Below are positions 33,631-43,610 of a DNA stretch of 64,000 nucleotides, piece after piece. The translations under genes and the position numbers were made by a program. Positions within the stretch are counted from its first letter, which is position 1. Each line of letters begins with the position of its first letter. The DNA is taken from assembly GCF_014640075.1 (NCBI RefSeq), contig NZ_BMGG01000001.1, positions 682,001-746,000 on the forward strand, in the 5' to 3' direction. The DNA is from Chelatococcus reniformis (lineage in GTDB: Bacteria > Pseudomonadota > Alphaproteobacteria > Rhizobiales > Beijerinckiaceae). The notes under the pieces were generated by a model. It saw only the letters and a list, made by a program, of their open reading frames with translations, searched no databases and had not been told where the DNA came from.

Positions 33631-34506
33631 ATGAGCGCTCTCGACGACCACGCCTTCCTGAAGATGAACGGCCTCGGCAACGAGATCGTCATACTGGATC
33701 TGCGTGGCTCGGCGCACGTGGTAACCCCCGCGGAGGCGCGCGCCATAGCCGGCGGGTCCGACTCGCACTTCGACCAGCTCATGGTCCTGCATGATCCGGT
33801 GACGTCGCGGGCGGCCGCCTTCATGCGCATCTACAACAGCGACGGTTCCGATTCGGCCGCCTGCGGCAACGGCACGCGCTGCGTCGCCTGGGCGCTGGCC
33901 CGCGAGGGGGCGCCGGACGAGCTCGTGCTCGAGACGGCCTCGGGCGCCTTGGCGTCGAGCCGCATCGCGCCCGAGCTCTTCACCGTCGACATGGGCGAGC
34001 CGCGCTTCGACTGGCGGGAGATTCCCCTGGCTCGCGACGTCGGCGATACCTCGCTCTTCGACCTGGAGGTGCCCGGCTGGCCGGGTCTGGGGCGGGCGTC
34101 TGCCGTCAGCATGGGCAACCCGCACCTGATTTTCTTCATCCGCGACCCGATGAGCTATCACTTCGACACCCTCGGGCCGCTGCTCGAGCGCCATCCCCTA
34201 TTTCCCGAACGCGTCAACGTCTCGTTCGCGGAGGTGATGTCGCCGACGCACGTCGACCTGCGCGTGTGGGAGCGCGGCGCCGGGCCCACCAAGGCCTGCG
34301 GCACCGCCGCCTGCGCGACGGCCGTGGCGGCCGCCCGCCGTGGGCTGACCGAGCGCGAGGCGACGATCACACTGCCGGGAGGCGACCTCGACATCTTCTG
34401 GCGCGAGAGCGACCGGCACGTGCTGATGACCGGCCCGGTCGAGCTGGAGTGGGAGGGGCGGCTGCCGGCCTCGCTGCTGCGCCAGCGCGAGAGCGTGGAG
34501 GAGTGA
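33631..34506 (+). CDS. dapF: diaminopimelate epimerase
   Basis: 291 aa. Converts LL- to meso-diaminopimelate for lysine and peptidoglycan. Catalytic cysteines are Cys78 ([15 protein letters not shown]) and Cys223 ([15 protein letters not shown]); [11 protein letters not shown] and MGNPHLIFF are also conserved. ATG 33631 is preferred; a TTG five codons upstream is possible. No strong ribosome-binding site. The stop overlaps the mtaB start (GTGA). An AT-rich stretch at 33583-33600 (ATATATAGTTATGA) probably holds the promoter. Confidence 0.95.
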   Translation: MSALDDHAFLKMNGLGNEIVILDLRGSAHVVTPAEARAIAGGSDSHFDQLMVLHDPVTSRAAAFMRIYNSDGSDSAACGNGTRCVAWALAREGAPDELVLETASGALASSRIAPELFTVDMGEPRFDWREIPLARDVGDTSLFDLEVPGWPGLGRASAVSMGNPHLIFFIRDPMSYHFDTLGPLLERHPLFPERVNVSFAEVMSPTHVDLRVWERGAGPTKACGTAACATAVAAARRGLTEREATITLPGGDLDIFWRESDRHVLMTGPVELEWEGRLPASLLRQRESVEE

Positions 34507-35762
34507 CCGTCGAGGTCATCACCTTCGGTTGCCGGCTCAACGCATCGGAATCGGAGGCGATCCGCCATCAGGCGATGACGGCTGCGGCCGACCGCGGCGG
34601 CGAGCTCTTGATCGTCAACACCTGCGCGGTGACCGGCGAGGCGACGCGGCAGGCGCGCCAGACGATTCGGCGCCTGGCCCGCGAGCGGCCGGCGGCAACC
34701 ATCGTCGTGACCGGCTGCGCCGCCCAGATCGAGCCCCACGCCTTCGCGGCCATGCCGCAGGTCGCCCGCGTCGTGGGCAACGCCGAGAAGCTCGAGCCGG
34801 AGACGTGGCGGGCGCTCGCGCAGCCCGCGGGAGCCGAGCTGGGCCGCACCATCGTCGGCGACATCATGGCCGTGCGCGAGACGGCGGGTCACCTGGCCGC
34901 CGGCCATGCCGTCAAGGCGCGCGCGTTCGTGCAGGTGCAGAACGGCTGCGATCACCGCTGCACCTTCTGCATCATCCCATTCGGCCGCGGCCCGTCTCGT
35001 TCGGTGCCGATGGGCGCCGTGGTCGACGAGATCCGGAGGCTCACGGCCGCCGGAGCTGCCGAGATCGTGCTCAGCGGCGTCGACATCACCAGCTACGGCG
35101 ACGACCTGCCGGGCCGGCCGCGCCTCGGCACGCTAGTCCGCCAGGTCCTCAGGCACGTGCCCGAATTGCCGCGCCTGCGGCTGTCGTCGATCGATGCCGT
35201 CGAGGTGGACGGCGATCTTCTCGACGCCTTCGCCACGCAGGCGCGGCTGATGCCGCACGTGCACCTGTCGCTGCAGGCGGGCGACGATCTCATTCTCAAG
35301 CGCATGAAGCGGCGGCACGGGCGCGCCGACGCCATCCGCCTGTGCGGCGCATTGCGGGCGCTCCGGCCCGACCTGGTGATCGGCGCCGACGTCATCGCCG
35401 GCTTCCCGACCGAGACGGAGGCCATGTTCCGCCGTTCGCTCGAGCTGGTGGAAGAATGCGGCCTCACGCACCTGCACGTCTTCCCATTCTCGCCGCGGCC
35501 GGGCACGCCGGCGGCGCGCATGCCGCAAGTGCCGTCCACCGCGATCCGCGAGCGGGCGCAGCGGCTGCGCCAGGCGGGCGCCGACGCACTCGGACGGCAC
35601 CTCGATCGCGAGGTGGGGCGGACGCGGGCGGTGCTGGTCGAGGGCAGGCTGGCGCGTACCGAGGCGTTCACGCCGGTGCGGCTGGCCCGGCCGGAGCCCT
35701 ACGGCCGCATCATCGACGTCGCCATCGCCGGCCACGATGGCCGCGCCCTTGCGGCGGCCTGA
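34503..35762 (+). CDS. mtaB: tRNA t6A37 methylthiotransferase
   Basis: 419 aa radical-SAM enzyme making ms2t6A. N-terminal UPF0004 domain with Cys10 ([10 protein letters not shown]), Cys41 (VNTCAVT) and Cys72 (TGCAAQ) for the auxiliary cluster; radical-SAM cluster Cys149, Cys153, Cys156 in [17 protein letters not shown]; then [17 protein letters not shown] and a TRAM-like end (FTPVRL). GTG 34503 overlaps the dapF stop in GTGA. Adjacent in the same operon as dapF, as is common in Rhizobiales. Confidence 0.93.
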   Translation: MTVEVITFGCRLNASESEAIRHQAMTAAADRGGELLIVNTCAVTGEATRQARQTIRRLARERPAATIVVTGCAAQIEPHAFAAMPQVARVVGNAEKLEPETWRALAQPAGAELGRTIVGDIMAVRETAGHLAAGHAVKARAFVQVQNGCDHRCTFCIIPFGRGPSRSVPMGAVVDEIRRLTAAGAAEIVLSGVDITSYGDDLPGRPRLGTLVRQVLRHVPELPRLRLSSIDAVEVDGDLLDAFATQARLMPHVHLSLQAGDDLILKRMKRRHGRADAIRLCGALRALRPDLVIGADVIAGFPTETEAMFRRSLELVEECGLTHLHVFPFSPRPGTPAARMPQVPSTAIRERAQRLRQAGADALGRHLDREVGRTRAVLVEGRLARTEAFTPVRLARPEPYGRIIDVAIAGHDGRALAAA

Positions 35763-35904
35763 CGGCTCGCCCGCAGCGCCCCGGATTCAAGACATCGGGA
35801 CGACGTCCAGGGGCCGGTCAAGTCATACGGCCAGGACATGCATTCAGGCGCGAAACCCGATTGACACGGGCGCGAGCCCCGCATAAAAGGCGCCTTCCCT
35901 GGAC

Positions 35905-35980
35905 GGGGCTGTAGCTCAGATGGGAGAGCGCTGCAATCGCACTGCAGAGGTCAGCGGTTCGATTCCGCTCAGCTCCACCA
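35905..35980 (+). tRNA. tRNA-Ala (CGC)
   Basis: Complete 76-nt cloverleaf with encoded CCA. Acceptor GGGGCTG pairs with CAGCTCC and contains the G3-U70 pair that identifies alanine tRNA. The anticodon stem CTGCA/TGCAG encloses loop ATCGCAC, giving anticodon CGC for GCG. T-loop GTTCGATTC is standard. Confidence 0.97.
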
Positions 35981-36123
35981 GGATTGAGCCGTCCGCCAGG
36001 ACGGCGTCTGGTGTCGACATCGCACCGAAGTCCAAGCCGCGGCAGCGCATGGCTCTGACACCTTGAGGCCTGCGCCGTACGGCAGAGCTTCGGTGGACAC
36101 GCGTGGCAATTTCAACGGGACCC

Positions 36124-36480
36124 ATGAGCGGCTTCAAGAACAAGCATACCGACAGGCGGGATGATTCCCAGCGCGCCAAGCAGGCGATGCTCGAGCGCTT
36201 CAAGGCGCGGCCGACGGCTGACGACCCCGCCATACTGGCGCGGCAAGCCGAACGGCAAGCCATCCTCGAGGCCCGCGCCGCCCGTGAGGCGGAGCGCGAA
36301 GCCCGCGCCGCCACGGAGGCGGCCGAGCGCGCTGCCCGCGAGGCGGAGGAGGAGGCTCGTCGCAAGGATGACGAGGAACGCGCTTACCAGGAGCGGCTGG
36401 AGCGCGAGGCTGCGCTCGAGGCCGAGCGCAAGGCCGCCCGCGACGCCCGCTACGCCGCGCGCAAGGCGCGCCGCAAGTAG
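36124..36480 (+). CDS. DUF6481 family protein
   Basis: 118 aa, almost entirely one charged Ala/Glu/Arg-rich helix (AREAEREARAATEAAERAAREAEEEARRKDDEE), expected to form a long coiled coil. The N-terminus MSGFKNKHTDRRDDSQRAKQ is the DUF6481 signature. ATG 36124 is preferred to one seven codons upstream on this basis. Function unknown. It stands alone after tRNA-Ala, convergent with ggt. Confidence 0.75.
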   Translation: MSGFKNKHTDRRDDSQRAKQAMLERFKARPTADDPAILARQAERQAILEARAAREAEREARAATEAAERAAREAEEEARRKDDEERAYQERLEREAALEAERKAARDARYAARKARRK

Positions 36481-36525
36481 GCGGTCCGCCGGTTCCCGAC
36501 GGGGACCGGTGGTCGCTCGCCGAGG

Positions 36526-38331
36526 TCAGAGGCCCTCGGCGAGTGTGCCGCGCTGACGCGAATCGGCGGCGCCGTAGAGCAGCCCGTCGGCGATGTGGAT
36601 CGAGTTGGCCGAGCCCGAGGTCGCGCCGACCGCCACCCTGTGGCCGCGATCGGCGAGCAGCCGGAGCGTGTCGGGCGACAGCCCCGTCTCCGCAAACAAC
36701 GCATCCGGTTGCCATTGGTGGTGGACGCGCGGAAAGGCCACCGCCTCGGCGATGTTCATGCCGAAGTCGATCACATTGACGATGACCTGGAGCACGGTGG
36801 TGATGATGCGGCTGCCCCCGGGGCTGCCGGTCACGAGCACCAGGTGTCCGTCCTTGAACACCATCGTCGGCGTCATGGACGACAGCGGGCGCGCACCCGG
36901 CGCAACCGTGTTCTGCACCCCGCCGACCAGCCCGAAGGCGTTGCGGGCGCCGGGACGGGCGGCGAAATCATCCATTTCGTCGTTCATCAGCACGCCCGTG
37001 CCGGGGGCGACGAAGGCGGCGCCGTAGGACAGGTTGAGCGTGTAGGTGTTGGAAACGGCGTTGCCGTCGCCATCGACCACCGAGAAATGCGTCGTCTCGT
37101 CATGCTCGTGGGCCAGCGGATCGCCGGCGCTGACCTCCTCCGCCGGACGGGCGCGGGCAGGATCGATGCGGGCGCGCTGGCTCCGGGCGTAGGCCTTGGA
37201 GGTGAGGCCTGCCACCGGCACCTTGACCCGGTCCGGGTCGCCGAGCCAGGCCGCGCGGTCGGCGTAGGCGGGCTTCATGGCCTCGGCCATCAGGTGCAGC
37301 GCGGCGGCCGAGCCGGCGCCCAGCGGGCCCAGGTCGAACGTCTCCAGCACATTCAGGATCTGGATCAGATGCACGCCGCCCGAACTCGGCGGCGGCATCG
37401 AGACGATGTCGTAACCCCGGTACGTGCCGTGCACGGGCTCGCGCACCACCGGCCGATAGCCGGCCAGATCGGCGGCGGTCATGATCCCGCCGGCGCCCCG
37501 CACGCCGGCCGCGATCTTCTCGGCGATCTCGCCCTTATAGAAGGCGTCGGAACCACCCGCGGCGATCGCGGCCAAGGTCGCCGCCAGATCGCTCTGCAGC
37601 AGCCGCTCGCCGCGCGCGAACGGCTTGCCATCCTTCAGGAAGATGGCCGCCGCGGCCGGATCACGGCCGAGCCGGGCCGAGGCGCGCGGCAGCGTGTCGG
37701 CGAGATCCTCGTCGACGACGATGCCCTCGCGGGCGAGGGCAACGGCCGGCGCGATCAGGGCGGCCCGGCTGAACTTGCCGGAGCCGTAGCGGGCGAGCGC
37801 CAGATCGAGGCCGGCGACGGTGCCGGGCACGCCGACCGACAGGCCCCCGAAGCGCGAACGCTCGGGCACCGGCTCGCCGCGATCGTCGAGGAACATGGCG
37901 GCGGTGGCGGCCGCCGGCGCCGTCTCCCGGTAGTCGATGGCGATCGTCTCGCCGCGGCCGTCGGCGCCGCCCTTGGCCAGGTGGACCAGCATGAAGCCGC
38001 CGCCGCCCAGGTTGCCGGCCCGCGGCAGGGTGACGGCGAGCGCGAAGGCGACCGCCACCGCCGCGTCGACGGCGTTGCCGCCGCGACGCAGCACATCGAC
38101 GCCGATGCGCGTCGCCTTGCTTTCCTGGCTCGCCACCATGCCGTGGCTCGCCAGCGCCGGCAGAAAGCGCGGCCCCTGGGACAGGATCGGTTGAGACGGC
38201 TGCGCCGCCCGTGCGGGGGGCGCCTCCCGGCCGCCCGGCACCGGGGCGCGGCCCGCATCCTGCGCCAGCGCCGTGGACATGGTGAGGGCGACCGAGACGG
38301 CCGCCGCGATCATGCTCTTGAGGAGCTGCAT
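36526..38331 (-). CDS. ggt: gamma-glutamyltranspeptidase
   Basis: 601 aa periplasmic Ntn-hydrolase that cleaves glutathione and gamma-glutamyl compounds. Signal peptide MQLLKSMIAAAVSVALTMSTALA. The precursor self-cleaves before Thr413 in DETTHFSVVDGDGNAVS, yielding large and small subunits. Other conserved parts are GGNAVDAAVAVAFALAV, GNLGGGGFM, DYRETAP, GVPGTVAGL and the small-subunit SSMTPTMV, GSPGGSRIITTV. Monocistronic; faces DUF6481. Confidence 0.95.
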   Translation of the reverse strand: MQLLKSMIAAAVSVALTMSTALAQDAGRAPVPGGREAPPARAAQPSQPILSQGPRFLPALASHGMVASQESKATRIGVDVLRRGGNAVDAAVAVAFALAVTLPRAGNLGGGGFMLVHLAKGGADGRGETIAIDYRETAPAAATAAMFLDDRGEPVPERSRFGGLSVGVPGTVAGLDLALARYGSGKFSRAALIAPAVALAREGIVVDEDLADTLPRASARLGRDPAAAAIFLKDGKPFARGERLLQSDLAATLAAIAAGGSDAFYKGEIAEKIAAGVRGAGGIMTAADLAGYRPVVREPVHGTYRGYDIVSMPPPSSGGVHLIQILNVLETFDLGPLGAGSAAALHLMAEAMKPAYADRAAWLGDPDRVKVPVAGLTSKAYARSQRARIDPARARPAEEVSAGDPLAHEHDETTHFSVVDGDGNAVSNTYTLNLSYGAAFVAPGTGVLMNDEMDDFAARPGARNAFGLVGGVQNTVAPGARPLSSMTPTMVFKDGHLVLVTGSPGGSRIITTVLQVIVNVIDFGMNIAEAVAFPRVHHQWQPDALFAETGLSPDTLRLLADRGHRVAVGATSGSANSIHIADGLLYGAADSRQRGTLAEGL

Positions 38332-38399
38332 AGGGGCAGTCTCACAGGTCGGCGCGCTGGCGCCAACCCGCCATGGCGCCGCGCCGGCGCGCGCTACGC

Positions 38400-39008
38400 T
38401 CACAGGACGATAACGTGGTTCGGCAGCTCGTTCCTGTCGCCGGGGCGCGGCGGGTGGTGCTGGGCCAGGATGGCCCCCACCTGCTGCACGGCGGCCACCA
38501 TGCCGTCGGCGGCACGGCTGGAGCGGATGTCCTCCACCAGCTTGGTCAGCGTCTCCCGCCAGACCTCCGCCTCGACCCGTGAGGCAATGCCGTCGTCGGC
38601 GATGATCTCGGCGTAGTGCTCCGTAACGGCGATGAAGATCAGCGCTCCCGTACGGTGCTCCGTCTGAGCCAGGCCGCGCGCCGCGAACTGGCGGTGTGCC
38701 GCCTCCCGCGCCCTCAGCCGGCCCAGCGGCCGCGGCACCAGGGCGAGGCGCAACGGCATCCACATCAAGGCGAAGGCGACCAGCGCGGCAACGGCGAGCT
38801 GGATGAGATAGATCCGCTCCGCGCTCATGTTGGTGAGCAGCAGCAGGGGGATCGGCACGGCAAAGCCGATGGCCGCCGGCAGCGCCACGGCGAAGCTGCG
38901 GTAGGAGCTCGCCCGGTGGGCGATCACGCAGACGATCTCGCCCGAGGTCGTCCGCTCGGCCGCCGCGATGGCGTCCGAGATGCGATCCTGCTCAGCCTGG
39001 CCCAGCAT
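38400..39008 (-). CDS. TPM-domain membrane protein (TPM_2-like)
   Basis: 202 aa. N-terminal half (DRISDAIAAAERTTSGEIVCVI) is a TPM fold start, two hydrophobic helices follow (SFAVALPAAIGFAVPIPLLLL; IYLIQLAVAALVAFALMWM), then RTGALIFIAVTEHYAEIIADDGI, the TPM core. Starts 9 nt after the first TPM gene and is in the lemA-TPM-TPM group. Its job is not established; TPM proteins have been linked to phosphatase activity and photosystem repair in plants. Confidence 0.85.
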   Translation of the reverse strand: MLGQAEQDRISDAIAAAERTTSGEIVCVIAHRASSYRSFAVALPAAIGFAVPIPLLLLTNMSAERIYLIQLAVAALVAFALMWMPLRLALVPRPLGRLRAREAAHRQFAARGLAQTEHRTGALIFIAVTEHYAEIIADDGIASRVEAEVWRETLTKLVEDIRSSRAADGMVAAVQQVGAILAQHHPPRPGDRNELPNHVIVL

Positions 39009-39017
39009 GCTCCGCCC

Positions 39018-39887
39018 TCACCAATCGCCGGAGGCGCCGCCGCCGCCGGAGGACCCGCCGCCGCCCGAGAACCCGCCACCGCCGCCGAACCCTCCGCCGC
39101 CGCCGAAGCCGCCGCCCCCGCCACCCCAGCCCCCGCCGATGGGCGGGAGGATGACGGGCCCCCAGTTGCCGTTGGTGCGCCGGTGCATGCCGGAGCCGCC
39201 GCGGCCGCCGCCCCCGCCGCGGCGCGAGACGATCCAGAAGATCACCAGCATGACGGCGATGTAGATGAGGGCATGGATGAACTGCTCGTCGGCCTGCGCC
39301 TGCTCGCGCGGCGGTGGTGCGCGCCGCTGCCACTCCTCGGCATCCCCGTCGAGGATGTTGACGATGGCGCCGACGCCCGCCTCGACGCCGCCGGCGAAAT
39401 CGCCCTGCTTGAAGCGCGGCGCCACGGCGGTGGTGATGATCACCTTGGACAGGGCGTCGGTCAGCGCGCCTTCCAGGCCGTAGCCCACCTCGATACGCAC
39501 CTTGCGCTCGTTGGGCGCCACGACGAACAGGACGCCGTTGTTCTTGTCCTTGGTGCCGAGCGCCCAGTGCCGGTAGAGGCGATTGGCATAGTCCTCGATC
39601 GTCAGGTCGCCGAGGGTCGGCACGGTTGCAACCACCACTTGGTCGGTGGTCTTGGCCTCATAGGCGGCCAGCGTGTCGGAGATCTTCTGCCGGGCGGCGG
39701 GATCGAGGACGTTGGCCGCATCGACAACGCGACCGGTCAGCGCCGGAAAAGCCGGATCGGCCGCCCAGGCCGGCTGGGCCGCGGCCGCAAGCAGCAGTGC
39801 GGTCCAGGCGATGACCAGGACGCGGGCGGCCGCCAGAAGCCCGGCCGCGGGCGACCCGGAGTGGCCGCGAGGCGGGGTGGCGCGCAT
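39018..39887 (-). CDS. TPM-domain protein with Gly-rich tail
   Basis: 289 aa. Signal sequence (VLVIAWTALLLAAAAQPAWAA), TPM domain (LTGRVVDAANVLDPAARQKI; TTDQVVVATVPTLGDLTIEDYA; KNNGVLFVVAPNERKVRIEVGYGLEGALTD), a membrane helix (ALIYIAVMLVIFWIVS), then a tail of about 60 residues made of Gly with Phe, Trp and Ser. This architecture is standard for bacterial YgcG-type proteins that accompany LemA. The tail faces the cytoplasm by inference. Confidence 0.9.
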   Translation of the reverse strand: MRATPPRGHSGSPAAGLLAAARVLVIAWTALLLAAAAQPAWAADPAFPALTGRVVDAANVLDPAARQKISDTLAAYEAKTTDQVVVATVPTLGDLTIEDYANRLYRHWALGTKDKNNGVLFVVAPNERKVRIEVGYGLEGALTDALSKVIITTAVAPRFKQGDFAGGVEAGVGAIVNILDGDAEEWQRRAPPPREQAQADEQFIHALIYIAVMLVIFWIVSRRGGGGGRGGSGMHRRTNGNWGPVILPPIGGGWGGGGGGFGGGGGFGGGGGFSGGGGSSGGGGASGDW

Positions 39888-40002
39888 CGGGCGCCCGGGC
39901 GAGATCAGCGGGGCCCGCGTTCTGACGCTGTCAGAACGACCGGGCCGGCGACTTGGTCGAGCATCAGCCTGCTCCCCGAACGAGAACCGTCGCGCGATAC
40001 CC

Positions 40003-40110
40003 TGGAGCGCGGCCGATCGGGCCTTTCCGATCGGAGCGGTCCAGATTCAAGGGGGGGTGGATCACTTCTTATCCGATCAGATGAACCCATCTGGTCGGGA
40101 AACGCTCTAG
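40003..40110 (-). repeat. intergenic repeat family B copy at lemA end
   Basis: CTGGAGCGCGGCCGATCGGG, an internal hairpin CCGATCGGGCCTTTCCGATCGG (arms CCGATCGG), then CCAGATTCAAGG, and finally GATGAACCCATCTGGTCGGG AAACGCTCTAG. Related text, partly inverted, occurs at 43611-43722, 29118-29170 and inside the glpD tail. The terminal CTAG supplies the lemA stop codon on the minus strand. Confidence 0.65.
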
Positions 40111-40706
40111 AACTTGACCGACGGCGGCCGGTCCGACCCGGTCGTCGCCGCGAACGTCTCCATCGGCTTGGAGGAGGGATACAGGATCTTGGCGATCCAG
40201 GCGCCGGGGATCGTGGTGATCTCGGTGTTGAAGACGCGGACCGCCTCGATGTAGTCGCGCCGGGCCACGGCAATGCGATTCTCCGTGCCCTCGAGCTGCG
40301 ACTGCAGGGCCAGGAAGTTCTGGTTCGACTTGAGGTCGGGATAGCGCTCGACGGAGACCAGCAGGCGGCTCAGCGCGCCGCTCAGGTTGTTCTGCGCATC
40401 CTGGAACTGCTTGAACTTGGCCGGGTCGGTGACGGTGGAGGCATCGACCTGCACCTGGGTGGCCTTGGCGCGCGCCTCGATCACCTGGGTCAGCGTCTCC
40501 TGCTCCTGCTGGGCATAGCCCTTCACGGTTTCGACCAGATTGGGGATGAGGTCGGCCCGGCGCTGATACTGGTTCTGCACCTCGCTCCACGCCGCCTTGG
40601 CCTGTTGCTCCATCGTGGGCACGGCGTTGATCGCGCCGCAGCCGGCCAGCGGCAGCGACAGCATGACGGCGGCCAGGACCACCTGGAGACGCGGCAGCTT
40701 GAACAC
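40107..40706 (-). CDS. lemA: LemA family lipoprotein
   Basis: 199 aa. Lipoprotein signal with lipobox LAGC (Cys23), then the LemA helical core: AWSEVQNQYQRRADLIPNLVETVKGYA, the LSGALSRLLVSVERYPDLKSNQNF signature and GTENRIAVARRDYIEAVRVFN. Anchored to the periplasmic face. Same strand as and 219 nt before the two TPM genes, a common association of unknown function. Its TAG stop is the end of a family B repeat. Confidence 0.92.
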   Translation of the reverse strand: MFKLPRLQVVLAAVMLSLPLAGCGAINAVPTMEQQAKAAWSEVQNQYQRRADLIPNLVETVKGYAQQEQETLTQVIEARAKATQVQVDASTVTDPAKFKQFQDAQNNLSGALSRLLVSVERYPDLKSNQNFLALQSQLEGTENRIAVARRDYIEAVRVFNTEITTIPGAWIAKILYPSSKPMETFAATTGSDRPPSVKF

Positions 40707-41047
40707 GGCTTACCTCCTGCGGCGAATTGACGATCGGAACGAAGATTGGTCAGCTAGCGGCGACCTCGGGGCCGCCGGATGGACGGACCCGTCCGACATA
40801 GCCCAAATAGGCTTGAAAACCTAGGCTGGGCTGACAGTTTTTTGAGCAACGGCGCAGCGGGGCACCCGCGTCGTCAATTTTCCGGGGCCGGGAGATGTGC
40901 AGTGCAGGTCCCCCGTATGCGCTCCGCTCATGCGACTCGCCATGCCGACGTCGAACCCGGGGCGAAGATCGGGTAGGAATGACAGGCCCGGCGTCGAACC
41001 CGTCGTCCCGATGACGGCCCGGAACCGGGCCCGACCCGGATCAACCC
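40707..41047. other. intergenic region between divergent lemA and lysE-type genes
   Basis: 341 bases with no gene. AATAGGCTTGAAAACCTAGGC at 40804-40824 is a small imperfect palindrome. GGAGGTAAGCC just left of the lemA start on the minus strand is its ribosome-binding site. The right end (40965-41040) is made of CCCGG/CCGGG palindromic text of the common GC-rich intergenic type. Confidence 0.5.
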
Positions 41048-41689
41048 ATGCACGCCGTCCCCGACTTCGCCGTCCTCGCCTCCTACACCCTTGCCTGCCT
41101 GGTGCTGTTCATCACGCCGGGGCCGGACATGAGCCTGTTCCTGGCCAAGACCCTGGGCGAGGGCCGCCGCGCCGCCGTCGCCGCCTGCCTCGGCACGTCG
41201 ACCGGCTGCCTGCTGCATACGCTGCTCGCAGCGGTCGGCGTCTCGGCGCTGCTGGCCGCCTCGCCCGTCGCCTTCACCTTCCTGAAGGTCGTCGGCGCCA
41301 TCTACCTGCTGTGGCTCGCCGTCGGCGCCATTCGGCACGGCTCGGCGCTCACGGTGCGCGACGCCGCGGGACGGCGCTCCACCCTGTGGCAATCCTACCT
41401 GACGGGCCTCGGGATCAACCTCACCAACCCGAAGATCGTGCTGTTCTTCGTGACCTTCCTGCCGCAGTTCGTCAGCGCCGACGACCCGCACGCCGCCACC
41501 AAGCTCGCCTTCCTGGGGGTCTATTTCGTCGGACTGACGCTGCCGCTGGGCGTCGCTCTGATCGCGGCGGCCCACCGCGTGGTCGGCGCGCTCAAGCGCC
41601 GGCCGCTGATCGTGCGCGCCCTGGACTACCTCTTCGCCGGCCTGTTCGGCGCCTTCGCCATCAAGGTGCTGGCGATGCAGGGCCGCTGA
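41048..41689 (+). CDS. LysE/RhtB-family amino-acid exporter
   Basis: 213 aa, about six helices. The family start FITPGPDMSLFLAKTLGEGRRAAVAACLGT and LGINLTNPKIVLFFVTFLPQF are clear. It exports amino acids or homoserine lactones; the substrate is not deducible. Its last 29 bases overlap the end of the convergent membrane-protein gene on the other strand, unusual for two convergent genes but not damaging. Confidence 0.9.
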   Translation: MHAVPDFAVLASYTLACLVLFITPGPDMSLFLAKTLGEGRRAAVAACLGTSTGCLLHTLLAAVGVSALLAASPVAFTFLKVVGAIYLLWLAVGAIRHGSALTVRDAAGRRSTLWQSYLTGLGINLTNPKIVLFFVTFLPQFVSADDPHAATKLAFLGVYFVGLTLPLGVALIAAAHRVVGALKRRPLIVRALDYLFAGLFGAFAIKVLAMQGR

Positions 41690-42164
41690 TCGGGACCGGG
41701 CGGGCGCCGGCCGAGCGGCCGGCCACGAGCCAGTAGGCAAGGCCCGAGGCGGCGCCCACCAGGAACAGGCCGAGCGTCACCCGGATCTCGGCCGGCGAGG
41801 CCGCGCCGACCCCGCCACGCAGGATCCACGGCAGCGCCGCCGTCGCCAGCCCCGTCGCGCCGCCGTACCAGACGAACGATCCGACCCGCGCCACCTCGCC
41901 GATCAGGGCGATCAGCGTCGGCGGGCCGGCCAGCAGGGTCGCCATCATGCTCCACAGCGCGAAGAGCACGCCCATGATCTCGTCCGGCGTCTCCGCCTGG
42001 AACATCGCATCGAAGGCCGCCGCCAGGCCGCTCTGGGCCACATAGGCGATGATGCGGGCGAACGAGGGCTCCAGCACCATGGCCGCGATCAGGACTATCG
42101 AGCCGGCCGCAAGGGCGACGCAGAGGCCGAGGAGGATGACGAAGGCGCGGCCGATCACCCGCAT
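41661..42164 (-). CDS. hypothetical four-helix membrane protein
   Basis: 167 aa. Four hydrophobic segments (AFVILLGLCVALAAGSIVLIAAM; MGVLFALWSMMATLLAGPPTLIALIGE; TGLATAALPWIL; VTLGLFLVGAASGLAYWLVAG). No family can be named. Begins 3 nt after the rlmN stop, so it is probably cotranscribed with rlmN. Confidence 0.75.
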   Translation of the reverse strand: MRVIGRAFVILLGLCVALAAGSIVLIAAMVLEPSFARIIAYVAQSGLAAAFDAMFQAETPDEIMGVLFALWSMMATLLAGPPTLIALIGEVARVGSFVWYGGATGLATAALPWILRGGVGAASPAEIRVTLGLFLVGAASGLAYWLVAGRSAGARPVPISGPASPAP

Positions 42165-42167
42165 GGA

Positions 42168-43496
42168 CTAGGGCATTTCTCGGCAGGCGGCGTCCACCGC
42201 ATCGGAGGGCGCGCCGGGGCGAGGCTCCGCCGCCGGTTCGTCCGCCTCGACCATCAGCCGCGCCCGCGCCCGGAGCTTCTCCGTCTCGCTCTTCAGCTGC
42301 CCGCAGGCGGCCAGGATGTCGCGACCGCGCGGCGTTCGCACCGGGCTCGCATAGCCCGCCCTGAAGACGATCTCCGAGAAGGTCTCGATGGTATCCCAGT
42401 CCGAGCACTCGTAGCGGCTGCCGGGCCACGGATTGAACGGGATCAAATTGATCTTGGCCGGGATGCCCTTGAGCAACCGCACCAGTTCGCGCGCCTCCGC
42501 CGGGCTGTCGTTGACGCCCTTCAGCATGACGTATTCGAAGGTGATGCGCTTGGCGTTGGAGAGGCCGGGATAAGCACGGCAGGCGGCCAGCAGCTCGGCG
42601 ATCGGATACTTCCGGTTGAGCGGCACCAGCACGTCGCGCACCTCGTCGCGCGTGGCGTGCAGCGAGATCGCCAGCATGGTGCCGATCTCGGCGCCGGCCT
42701 CGGGGATCCGCGGCACCACCCCTGCCGTCGACAGGGTGATGCGGCGCTTGCCCAGCGACATGCCGTCGCCGTCGGCGATGACGTCGACAGCCGCCTTGAC
42801 GTTGTCGAAATTGTAGAGCGGCTCGCCCATGCCCATGAGCACGATGTTGGTGACGAGCCGGCCCGTGGGCCCGTCATCCTCGTCGCCCGCCGTGCCGGGC
42901 CGCGCGGCCGCCCTGTTGGGCCCCGCCGCCGACCAGTCGCCGAGGCGGTCGCGGGCGACCATCAGCTGGCCGACGATCTCGGCCGCGGAGAGGTTGCGAA
43001 CCAGTTTCTGCGTGCCGGTGTGGCAGAATGAGCAGGTCAGCGTGCAGCCGACCTGGCTCGACACGCACAGGGTGCCGCGATCGGTCTCGGGGATGTAGAC
43101 GCATTCGATCTCGGCGCCGCGATCCTGCGCGCCGTGCGGTGGCATGCGCAGCAGCCATTTGCGCGTGCCGTCGCTGGAGATCTGCTCGGACACCACCTGC
43201 GGCCGCTCGAGCGTGAAGGCCGCGGCCAGCGTCGCGCGCAGGCCCTTGCCGATCGTCGTCATGGCGGCGAAGTCGGTCGCGCCGCGCAGGTAGACCCAGT
43301 GCCAGAGCTGCGACACACGCATGCGCAGCTCGTGCACGGGCACGCCGATCGCCTCGAGCGCGGCGCGCATCTCGTCGCGCGTCATGCCGGCGAGCGACGG
43401 GCGCGACGGCGCCGCGGCGAGCCCCGCCGGCCGGACCGGCGCCTGAAGGGCTCCTGCCGCCAGGGGCGGCCGGGCCTGATCGAGCGATAGAGTCAT
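42168..43496 (-). CDS. rlmN: 23S rRNA / tRNA adenine-C2 methyltransferase
   Basis: 442 aa radical-SAM enzyme methylating A2503 of 23S rRNA and A37 of some tRNAs. N-terminal helical domain ([17 protein letters not shown]), cluster Cys151, Cys155, Cys158 in [49 protein letters not shown] and the C-terminal catalytic Cys in [10 protein letters not shown]. An insert of about 20 residues ([20 protein letters not shown]) after RDRLGDW is variable in the family. ATG 43496; a TTG five codons earlier is less likely. Confidence 0.95.
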   Translation of the reverse strand: MTLSLDQARPPLAAGALQAPVRPAGLAAAPSRPSLAGMTRDEMRAALEAIGVPVHELRMRVSQLWHWVYLRGATDFAAMTTIGKGLRATLAAAFTLERPQVVSEQISSDGTRKWLLRMPPHGAQDRGAEIECVYIPETDRGTLCVSSQVGCTLTCSFCHTGTQKLVRNLSAAEIVGQLMVARDRLGDWSAAGPNRAAARPGTAGDEDDGPTGRLVTNIVLMGMGEPLYNFDNVKAAVDVIADGDGMSLGKRRITLSTAGVVPRIPEAGAEIGTMLAISLHATRDEVRDVLVPLNRKYPIAELLAACRAYPGLSNAKRITFEYVMLKGVNDSPAEARELVRLLKGIPAKINLIPFNPWPGSRYECSDWDTIETFSEIVFRAGYASPVRTPRGRDILAACGQLKSETEKLRARARLMVEADEPAAEPRPGAPSDAVDAACREMP

Positions 43497-43610
43497 GGTG
43501 ATCCAAAGCAAAGCGCGGCCGAAACGGCCGCGTCAATGAGCTATTCTACGACATGTGGTGAGCCGTGGCCACTTTGCCAGTTTTGCGGCTCGGAGCGCTC
43601 CGTTCGACGC